From Oscillospiraceae bacterium (GTDB taxonomy: Bacteria > Bacillota > Clostridia > UMGS1883), in assembly GCA_015069065.1 (NCBI GenBank), contig SVJI01000015.1:1-16636 (forward strand): a stretch of DNA of 16,636 bases. The letters are read 5' to 3'. Every line of letters begins with the position of its first letter. The stretch's first letter is position 1. A model generated the notes under the pieces. That model saw only the letters and a list, made by a program, of their open reading frames with translations, searched no databases and was not told the DNA's origin. The position numbers and the translations under genes are program-made. Positions 1-5,487 of this stretch are shown piece after piece.

Positions 1-462
1 TTCTCGCACGCACATACAAAGCTTCATCGCCTCTGTCACTTTTTCCACAAACAGCGGAGACAAATCCCGAACCCTCATCGCTGTAGCAAGAGGGCACATC
101 CCTCTGCCGCGTACATCCATGATTATTTTCAAATCTTCACCCCGACGAGCATAGGGCACCAGCGGAAATATTCTGCACGAAAGAGGGCGCAGTTTTCTGT
201 CGCACTCCCCTGTACAGGTGAATAAATCCACACTCTTTCCGCCGTCATATGTAAAATCAATGTCATATATTTTTCCCCATTTTGGCATGGGATTATACAT
301 GATACGCTCCTCCGGAAAAAGATACATCCCTGTAATTTCATCCGTAACAACGCAGCACGCCCCGTCGCATAGCTGGCCGCAATCTACACTGAGGGGTGTC
401 ACATTTTCAAGCATTTTATACAGTCTGTCATAGAACATCTTTACATCAACACTAGTTTTCAC
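1..462 (-). CDS. YkgJ-like cysteine-cluster protein, C-terminus cut by window edge
   Basis: The leftward frame is open from a GTG at 462 to the window edge (154 codons). The start is set by GGAGG (complement of 468-472) five bases upstream; the alternative TTG at this spot runs straight into a stop. The protein opens VKTSVDVKMFYDRLYKML and then shows clustered cysteines: DCGQLCDGACC near residues 28-38, CTGEC near 83, LSCRIFPLVPY near 95 and GMCPL near 121. This pattern, with the RPLSCRxFPL segment, resembles the YkgJ-type zinc/iron-chelating cysteine-cluster family, whose biochemical role is poorly known. It diverges from secG, and a good promoter lies between them. The family call is from memory; the open frame and cysteine pattern are seen directly. 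Confidence 0.72.
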   Translation of the reverse strand, partial: MKTSVDVKMFYDRLYKMLENVTPLSVDCGQLCDGACCVVTDEITGMYLFPEERIMYNPMPKWGKIYDIDFTYDGGKSVDLFTCTGECDRKLRPLSCRIFPLVPYARRGEDLKIIMDVRGRGMCPLATAMRVRDLSPLFVEKVTEAMKLCMCVRE

Positions 463-505
463 AAATGCCTCCAAGTTTATTATTAGATATAAATTACTTT
501 AAATC

Positions 506-534
506 ATTATAGCACAGGTTTCTTTCATTCGCAA
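506..534 (-). promoter_or_regulatory. Sigma-A promoter of the cysteine-cluster gene
   Basis: On the minus strand, TTGCGA (-35, complement of 529-534) and TATAAT (-10, complement of 506-511) are separated by exactly 17 bp. A TG one base before the -10 gives an extended -10. It lies about 45 bp upstream of the GTG start at 462. Confidence 0.6.
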
Positions 535-592
535 TACTAAAAGTTACATGTATAAAACAAATAAAATTTACCAATAATTTTTAAAAAAAGTA

Positions 593-621
593 TTGCATTT
601 GTCTTCATGTTATGCTAAAGT
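593..621 (+). promoter_or_regulatory. Possible secG promoter
   Basis: TTGCAT (593-598) and TAAAGT (616-621) are 17 bp apart, about 40 bp upstream of the secG ATG. Both hexamers are only partial matches, so this is a weak assignment. TATGCT at 611-616 is an alternative -10, but it would have a spacer of only 12 bp. Confidence 0.3.
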
Positions 622-660
622 AAAGAAGTATGACAATCGTATTTTACGGAGGTGTAGAAA

Positions 661-900
661 ATGAAGCTGGCATTTACCATTGTTTATATTGTAGTGGCAC
701 TTTTGCTTACAGTTATTGTTTTGTTCCAGAAAGGTAAGGACCCCAGATCAGCGGGCGCTGTTATGGGTAACTCCGGAGATACTTTCTTCTCTAAGAACAA
801 GTCAAACACACGTGAGGGTATGCTTGAAAAGCTGACAGCTGTTTTTGCGGTTCTTTTCATTATCCTTTCAGTTGTGCTTTCTTTGGATTTGTTAAAATAA
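661..900 (+). CDS. secG: Protein-export membrane protein SecG
   Basis: This 79-residue protein is the small SecG subunit of the SecYEG translocon, which assists SecA-driven export across the cytoplasmic membrane. Two hydrophobic helices are visible, about residues 4-21 and 58-77. They are joined by a polar loop with the typical LFQKGK and GAVMGNSGDTFFSKNKS segments, which are SecG hallmarks in Firmicutes. Length is normal for the family. The ATG is preceded by GGAGGTG at 648-654. secG next to rnr, smpB and ssrA is a common Firmicutes arrangement. A terminator directly after the stop suggests that much of its transcript ends before rnr. Confidence 0.95.
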   Translation: MKLAFTIVYIVVALLLTVIVLFQKGKDPRSAGAVMGNSGDTFFSKNKSNTREGMLEKLTAVFAVLFIILSVVLSLDLLK

Positions 901-913
901 ACAATACTGCTTG

Positions 914-946
914 GGTGCTTTCTTTGGAAAGCACCTTTATTTTTTT
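914..946 (+). terminator. Rho-independent terminator between secG and rnr
   Basis: The arms GGTGCTTTC (914-922) and GAAAGCACC (927-935) pair perfectly around a TTTG loop, followed by a T-rich tract to 946. It begins 13 bp after the secG stop and ends 17 bp before the chosen rnr start. Confidence 0.9.
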
Positions 947-963
947 GATTGTAGGTGATATTT

Positions 964-3135
964 TTGCATAAGGAGAAAATCTCCGCTTTTGTAAACAGTA
1001 AGGAATATGTCCCCATGTCCAGGGAAAATATTGCCGTGCTTCTTTGTGTACCGCAAAACGACATGAGCGAATTTAATAAAATAATTGATGAGCTTATTGA
1101 TGAGGGCATCATTATCGTAGGGCGCAAAAAGCGCTGTTTCAGTGCAAAATCAATGGGACTTATACAGGGAGAATTTCGTTCTACGACTAAGGGCTTTGGT
1201 TTTGTAACTGACGATAGTGGTGACATACACATTTCCTCCGAAAATGTAAACGGTGCATTGAACGGTGACACTGTCCTTGTCAAGCTCAAAAAATCTGCAA
1301 TGCATGAAAGAAACCGCGAGGGAGTTATACTACGTGTTCTGACACGCTCTAACCGCACTGTTGTGGGTATATATACTCAGGAACGCGGGTACGGGATATT
1401 AACTCCTGATAATCAAAAGCTCCCTGACGAAATTTTTGTAATGCAGCGCGATAGTCTCGGCGCACTTAACGGACAAAAGGTTGTGTGCCAAATTACCGAG
1501 TATGATTCCCCCACCACTTCCCTCTCCTGTAAAGTTGTCGAGGTGCTGGGATTCCCCTACGATTTCGGTGTGGATGTGCTTTCTGTAATAAAAAGCTACG
1601 ATTTTTCCACCGAGTTTCCAAAGGACGTAATTGCAGAGTCAGAGCAGGTTGCAAAAATCAATCATGAGGATTTGGAGGAACGTCTTGACCTGACGGATTC
1701 TACCATCATTACCATAGACGGAGAGGATACCAAGGATATTGACGATGCTGTATCTGTGGAAAAAACCGCTTCCGGCTACAGACTTGGTGTTCATATCGCA
1801 GATGTCAGTAACTATGTAAAGCCCGGCTCGAAGCTTGATATCGAGGCCTATGCACGCGGAACCAGTGTGTACCTCGCTGACCGTGTTATACCTATGCTCC
1901 CTGTAAAGTTGTCTAATGACATATGTTCACTTAACGAGGGCGTTTTGCGCCTTACCATGTCGGCGATAATGGATTTTGATAATGACGGCAATCTTACAAA
2001 TGCTTCATTTCATAAGTCATATATCAAAAGCGCCAACCGCATGACATATAATAATATCCGTCTTTTGATTGAGGAAAAGCCCGCCGACCTTTGCGAAAAA
2101 TATAACCACCTGTTTCCCATGCTCGATGCGATGTACGAGCTTTATATGTTACTGGCAGAAAAAACGAAAGAGCGAGGAAGCATTGACTTCAATATTCCCG
2201 AGGCAAAGGCAGTATTTGATAAAAACGGAAAGACCACTGACATTGTACTTCGTGAAAGCTCCTTTGCAAATAAAATAATCGAGGAATTTATGGTTGCGGC
2301 AAACAGTGCCGTTGCAAAATTTCTCTGGGAGAAAAATATTCCGTCTATTTACCGTGTTCATGATATTCCTAATCAAGAAAGACTTGAAAATACTTTAAAT
2401 TTCATATATAATATGGGTTACGGACAATCCCGCGACATTCATAAAATAATAGAGCTGGTGAAAGGAACTCCGCAGGAAGCCGCCTTTTCCACAATGCTGC
2501 TTCGAAGCATGGCAAAGGCAAAGTACAGCAGTCAAAACGACGGACATTACGGTTTGGGGCTTGAAAATTACTGTCATTTCACCTCGCCTATCCGCAGATA
2601 TCCTGACCTTGTGTGCCACAGGGCATTAAAGGCTGCCATTGAAAATGATAAGAAAACAAAGGCAATGCTTAAGCCATTCGTGGAGGAAGCCGCCATACAA
2701 AGCAGTGAGCGCGAAAACGCAGCTGCAATGTGCGAGCGCGACACACTCGACATCAAAAAGGCTGAATATATGGAGAAGTTTGTCGGTCAGGAATTTGAGG
2801 GTGTTATTTCATCAGTTACTGGATTTGGTTTCTTCGTAATGCTTCCCAACACAGTGGAGGGACTTGTAAGACTTGAAACACTCCGCGACGATTATTACGT
2901 TTTTGAGGAAAAAACCTTGTCGCTTTACGGTGAACGCTCGGGGCATACCTTTACTATCGGTGATGTTGTAAAGGTAAAGCTCGCCGCCGCAAGTAAGGTT
3001 TCACGCAGAATAGATTTCATACTTCTTGAAGGAGGAAGTAACAGTGGCAGAAAAAGAACAGAGAAAGCTTCTCGCTCAAAACAGAAGCGCTCATCACGAG
3101 TTCTTCATAGAAGAAAAGTACGAGGCAGGCATTGA
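964..3135 (+). CDS. rnr: Ribonuclease R (3'-5' exoribonuclease, RNB family)
   Basis: RNase R degrades structured RNA from the 3' end and clears mRNAs of ribosomes rescued by tmRNA. From TTG 964 the protein has about 723 residues: an N-terminal winged-helix region (KEYVPMSRENIAVLL), a cold-shock region (TTKGFGFVTDDSGDIHI), the RNB catalytic domain with DGEDTKDIDDAVSV at about 252-265 and YGLGLENYCHFTSPIRRYPDL, an S1 domain from about residue 609, and a basic tail rich in Lys and Arg. I chose TTG 964 because AGGTGA at 953-958 sits five bases before it. GTG 955 is in frame but lacks a binding site and overlaps that sequence. Its last 92 bases overlap smpB in another frame. No separate promoter is evident after the secG terminator. 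Confidence 0.95.
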   Translation: MHKEKISAFVNSKEYVPMSRENIAVLLCVPQNDMSEFNKIIDELIDEGIIIVGRKKRCFSAKSMGLIQGEFRSTTKGFGFVTDDSGDIHISSENVNGALNGDTVLVKLKKSAMHERNREGVILRVLTRSNRTVVGIYTQERGYGILTPDNQKLPDEIFVMQRDSLGALNGQKVVCQITEYDSPTTSLSCKVVEVLGFPYDFGVDVLSVIKSYDFSTEFPKDVIAESEQVAKINHEDLEERLDLTDSTIITIDGEDTKDIDDAVSVEKTASGYRLGVHIADVSNYVKPGSKLDIEAYARGTSVYLADRVIPMLPVKLSNDICSLNEGVLRLTMSAIMDFDNDGNLTNASFHKSYIKSANRMTYNNIRLLIEEKPADLCEKYNHLFPMLDAMYELYMLLAEKTKERGSIDFNIPEAKAVFDKNGKTTDIVLRESSFANKIIEEFMVAANSAVAKFLWEKNIPSIYRVHDIPNQERLENTLNFIYNMGYGQSRDIHKIIELVKGTPQEAAFSTMLLRSMAKAKYSSQNDGHYGLGLENYCHFTSPIRRYPDLVCHRALKAAIENDKKTKAMLKPFVEEAAIQSSERENAAAMCERDTLDIKKAEYMEKFVGQEFEGVISSVTGFGFFVMLPNTVEGLVRLETLRDDYYVFEEKTLSLYGERSGHTFTIGDVVKVKLAAASKVSRRIDFILLEGGSNSGRKRTEKASRSKQKRSSRVLHRRKVRGRH

Positions 3136-3514
3136 GCTTTTCGGAACAGAGGTTAAGTCAATCCGAATGGGAAAGGTCAATCTGAAAGAGAGCTATTGCG
3201 AAATCGAAAAGGGCGAAATGTTTATCCACGGAATGCATATATCTCCGTACGAAAAGGGAAATATATTCAACCGCGACCCTTTACGTCCAAAAAGAATACT
3301 GATGCACAAACGCGAGATAATGAAGCTCTTAGGCACTGTAAAACAAAAGGGGCTGACTCTTATACCCCTTGACATCTACCTTAAAGGACAGCGTGTAAAA
3401 ATGACAATCGCCGTCGCCAGAGGTAAGAAGCTTTACGACAAGCGCGACGATGCCGCTAAAAGGGATGCAGGCAGAATGATTGAAAGAACGCTCAAAACCG
3501 TTAACACACGCTAA
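3044..3514 (+). CDS. smpB: SsrA-binding protein SmpB
   Basis: SmpB binds tmRNA and places it in the A site of stalled ribosomes, acting as the missing anticodon arm. The 156-residue protein is of family length. It carries NRSAHHEFFIEEKYEAGIEL, GTEVKSIR, KVNLKESY, the HISPYEKGN stretch and a basic C-terminal tail ending DAAKRDAGRMIERTLK. GTG 3044 is chosen because GGAGG at 3031-3035 lies eight bases upstream and SmpB proteins usually begin close to this AEKEQRK segment. A longer in-frame TTG at 3026 precedes the binding site. The gene starts inside rnr, so translation is probably coupled. ssrA follows 88 bp later behind its own promoter. Confidence 0.95.
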   Translation: MAEKEQRKLLAQNRSAHHEFFIEEKYEAGIELFGTEVKSIRMGKVNLKESYCEIEKGEMFIHGMHISPYEKGNIFNRDPLRPKRILMHKREIMKLLGTVKQKGLTLIPLDIYLKGQRVKMTIAVARGKKLYDKRDDAAKRDAGRMIERTLKTVNTR

Positions 3515-3542
3515 AGGCGTCATAATTAGCCAATAATTACTA

Positions 3543-3572
3543 TTGACAAGTTAATATTCTATAATATATACT
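3543..3572 (+). promoter_or_regulatory. Sigma-A promoter of ssrA
   Basis: A consensus TTGACA (3543-3548) is followed 18 bp later by TATACT (3567-3572). TATATA at 3565-3570 (16 bp spacer) is an alternative -10. The start point would be near 3579, leaving a leader of about 24 bases before the mature tmRNA. Confidence 0.75.
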
Positions 3573-3578
3573 AATTGT

Positions 3579-3596
3579 TGCCGCGCTTTTGCGGCA
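3579..3596 (+). other. Hairpin in the tmRNA 5' leader
   Basis: TGCCGC (3579-3584) and GCGGCA (3591-3596) form a perfect six-pair GC-rich stem around a GCTTTT loop. It lies at the predicted transcript start and six bases before the mature 5' end, where RNase P should cut. It may protect the precursor or assist processing; the role is inferred. Confidence 0.5.
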
Positions 3597-3602
3597 TTAC
3601 AT

Positions 3603-3949
3603 GGGGGCGTACCGGTTTCGACGGGGATGTTGAAGCATGGGAAGCGAGCCGCAGTGGGAACTGCGTTAAAATCCCGAATTTTAAATTTAAACGCTAACAA
3701 TAATTTAGCTTACGCTGCCTAATTAGGCGGCCGTTCTTACCGGGAGGACCACGGCTCGGATAAGAGCGTCACACAGTGGTGAACGTGACATGGTTAAGCT
3801 TTGCGCCATGCATGACAAATGAAGCTACTAAAACCGTATGGGCTGTCACTTGCCTTGCGGCGGAGGGAATGAGTAAGAAGTGACTGCGCTCGGAGATGCC
3901 TGTGTGAATATGTTTTCGGACAGGGGTTCAACTCCCCTCGCCTCCACCA
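3603..3949 (+). ncRNA. ssrA: tmRNA (transfer-messenger RNA, one-piece)
   Basis: This RNA of about 347 nt acts as both tRNA and mRNA to rescue stalled ribosomes. It starts with the hallmark GGGGGCGTACCGGTTTCGAC and ends with a T-arm containing GGTTCAA, the acceptor strand CGCCTCC and an encoded ACCA. The acceptor stem is seven pairs (3603-3609 with 3939-3945). Its third pair is G3605-U3943, the G3-U70 wobble that marks alanine acceptors. A short tag reading frame lies at 3693-3722, with pseudoknot-forming sequence after it. Promoter, leader hairpin and terminator are all present, so this is an independent transcription unit next to smpB and rnr, its protein partners. Confidence 0.97.
3693..3722 (+). 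other. tmRNA proteolysis-tag reading frame (ANNNLAYAA)
   Basis: Starting from a GCT resume codon at 3693, the frame reads Ala-Asn-Asn-Asn-Leu-Ala-Tyr-Ala-Ala and stops at TAA 3720-3722. With the alanine carried by tmRNA the tag becomes AANNNLAYAA. The small, non-polar Ala-Ala end is as expected for ClpXP recognition. Tyr replaces the Leu or Val often found third from the end. The resume codon is assigned by analogy with other tmRNAs. Confidence 0.8.
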
Positions 3950-3952
3950 TCG

Positions 3953-3995
3953 AAAAACACAGATACGGACCTTTAGGTTTGTTTCTGTGTTTTTT
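3953..3995 (+). terminator. Terminator of ssrA
   Basis: An 11-pair outer stem (3953-3963 with 3984-3994), one T-T mismatch, and a seven-pair inner stem (3965-3971 with 3976-3982, with two G-T pairs) close on a TTTA loop. The 3' arm ends in a run of T. It begins four bases after the CCA end. Confidence 0.9.
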
Positions 3996-4001
3996 GCTTT
4001 T

Positions 4002-4063
4002 GAGGGGAGTTGAACCCTAAGAGGGCAACGAGCGTAAAAAACGATTGATAATCGTTTTTAGCG
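4002..4063. repeat. Inverted copy of the tmRNA T-arm plus AT-rich hairpin
   Basis: Bases 4002-4017 (GAGGGGAGTTGAACCC) are the exact reverse complement of the tmRNA T-arm at 3924-3939. About 20 bases on, AAAAACGATT (4037-4046) and AATCGTTTTT (4050-4059) form a perfect ten-pair hairpin with a GAT loop, extendable by CG/CG pairs to 4033-4063. No gene explains the stretch, and it lies beyond the ssrA terminator. It could be the remnant of an integration event, a dispersed repeat, or a structure acting on read-through RNA. The repeats are seen; the function is unknown. Confidence 0.6.
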
Positions 4064-4108
4064 AAGTTGGTGCGCAGACGGGTACTGCAATCTTTTTCAT
4101 GTAATTTA

Positions 4109-4137
4109 TTGACCTTTACGATAAAATGATGTATAAT
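4109..4137 (+). promoter_or_regulatory. Sigma-A promoter of the nadK-argR-recN operon
   Basis: TTGACC (4109-4114) and a perfect TATAAT (4132-4137) are 17 bp apart, with the start point expected near 4144. The promoter covers the in-frame ATG codons at 4126 and 4129, so these cannot be the nadK start when this promoter is used. Confidence 0.85.
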
Positions 4138-4143
4138 TATACA
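4130..4143. promoter_or_regulatory. Candidate ArgR operator (ARG box) over the -10 and start point
   Basis: TGTATAATTATACA is a perfect 14-bp palindrome. It fits the known ARG-box core TGNATWWWWATNCA at every fixed position; only the outermost T/A of the full 18-bp consensus are missing. It encloses the -10 hexamer and abuts the predicted start point, a repressing position. The operon it controls includes argR itself, so autoregulation by arginine-loaded ArgR is the natural reading. The match is seen; binding is inferred. Confidence 0.65.
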
Positions 4144-4179
4144 GGAAATTTATTTGTTTTAAATCAGGGAGTGATTTGT

Positions 4180-5004
4180 TTGAAGAAAATTGCACTGATT
4201 GTTAACTTTGATAAGGAAAATGCACTCACCGTTGCCAGTAGGTTAATCCGCCTTTTAGAGGGCAAGGCTAAGGTGTATTGCAGTAAAGAGGATGCGCAAA
4301 TTCTGCCAGCTAACGCTACAGAAAGTGATGAGGAATTATTCTCCATCTGTCCTGTTGCGGCGGTTCTTGGCGGTGATGGAACGATAATCGCTGCTGCAAA
4401 AAGATGTGCCCCATATAAAAATATACTCGTTGGTATAAATACAGGAAATCTGGGATACCTTTCAACTATAGAAAGCACTCACCTTGAGGAGGCTGCGGAG
4501 CTTTTATGCAGTGACAGCATACATTACGATGATAGATATATGCTATGCGCTCGGGTTTATTCAAATGGCAGGGAGATTGCCTGCCACCATGCACTTAACG
4601 AGGTTGTTATCAGCCGTGCGTCTAATTCGCGCCTGATGAATTTTACTGCCTACAGTGATGGAAAAACCCTTTGTCACTACAGGGCAGACGGCATGATAAT
4701 AGCAACGCCTACAGGCTCTACCGCATACTCTCTTTCTGCCGGCGGACCTGTCCTTTCCCCTGATGCTGATGCGATGCTTATAACACCTATCTGCCCGCAC
4801 ATGCTTCGGGCACGCAGCATCGTTCTGCCGCCTGAGATTATCACTATCAAGGCGGATTCTAAAACGGAGCTTTCAATAGACGGACAGATTTTTGAATCAC
4901 TCGATACTGCGGACTACATCACAGTTGAAAAATCATACTACACTGCACGATTGGTACACAATAAGGAGCTTAGCTTCTATGACATACTTCAAACAAAACT
5001 TTGA
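4180..5004 (+). CDS. nadK: NAD kinase
   Basis: NAD kinase phosphorylates NAD to NADP in the cytoplasm and is the only dedicated route to NADP. From TTG 4180 the protein has 274 residues, close to Bacillus homologues. It shows GGDGT at 64-68 (nucleotide binding and catalysis), GINTGNLGYLS at about 85-95, a LNEVVISR segment near 147 and ATPTGSTAYSLSAGGP, all hallmarks of the family. The TTG is chosen because AGGGAG (4166-4171) precedes it by eight bases and because the upstream ATG codons lie inside the promoter. argR starts 18 bp after the stop. Being first behind a likely ARG box, its expression should follow ArgR. Confidence 0.95.
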   Translation: MKKIALIVNFDKENALTVASRLIRLLEGKAKVYCSKEDAQILPANATESDEELFSICPVAAVLGGDGTIIAAAKRCAPYKNILVGINTGNLGYLSTIESTHLEEAAELLCSDSIHYDDRYMLCARVYSNGREIACHHALNEVVISRASNSRLMNFTAYSDGKTLCHYRADGMIIATPTGSTAYSLSAGGPVLSPDADAMLITPICPHMLRARSIVLPPEIITIKADSKTELSIDGQIFESLDTADYITVEKSYYTARLVHNKELSFYDILQTKL

Positions 5005-5022
5005 TAAAGAGGTTTTTGATAA

Positions 5023-5475
5023 ATGAGAAACAAACGACACGACGCTATTCTTTCACTTATAAAGGAAAACAGTATTGAAACCCAACAGGACCTGACTGTA
5101 GCGCTTGCATCTGTGGGATTTGACGTAACACAGGCAACAGTTTCTCGTGATATTAAGGAACTGCGGCTTTTAAAGCGCCTTAATGATGAGGGACGTTATG
5201 TGTATGCCCACAACGCAGATGGAGATAACAGCGGCATTTCTGACAAGATGTCAATTATCCTGTCTAAAAGTATCGTCAAAATTGATTATGCACTTAACAC
5301 CATTGTCATAAAAACTCTGGCAGGAATGGCACAGGGTGCAGCAAGTGTTCTCGATGCCATGCATTTTTCCGAGTGTCTTGGCTCTATTGCAGGCGATGAC
5401 ACGATTTTTGTTACCATGCGCAGTGAATACGCTGCACAGAAGCTGTGTAAGAAATTAAAAAATATTACTAATTAA
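5023..5475 (+). CDS. argR: Arginine repressor ArgR/AhrC
   Basis: ArgR is a hexameric, arginine-sensing DNA-binding protein that represses arginine synthesis and, in Bacillus relatives, activates catabolism. The 150-residue protein has the family layout: an N-terminal winged helix (about 1-70) with the recognition segment TQATVSRDIKELRLLK, and a C-terminal oligomerisation and arginine-binding domain (about 80-148) with GMAQGAASVLD and the GSIAGDDTIFV segment, whose paired aspartates contact arginine. AGAGG lies before the ATG. It sits between nadK and recN as in many Firmicutes, and it probably binds the palindrome at 4130-4143 to control its own operon. Confidence 0.95.
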   Translation: MRNKRHDAILSLIKENSIETQQDLTVALASVGFDVTQATVSRDIKELRLLKRLNDEGRYVYAHNADGDNSGISDKMSIILSKSIVKIDYALNTIVIKTLAGMAQGAASVLDAMHFSECLGSIAGDDTIFVTMRSEYAAQKLCKKLKNITN

Positions 5476-5487
5476 GGAAGACTGGCT

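Noticed and set aside
684..1358. Leftward 224-codon open frame across secG and rnr
   Set aside because: It lies opposite two certain genes, has no ribosome site, and reads as Ser/Pro/Ile-rich low-quality protein typical of an antisense shadow.
4002..4090. tRNA gene on the minus strand suggested by the GGGTTCAACTCCCC T-arm
   Set aside because: No acceptor stem, D-arm or anticodon arm could be built around it; only the T-arm copy and an unrelated AT-rich hairpin are present.
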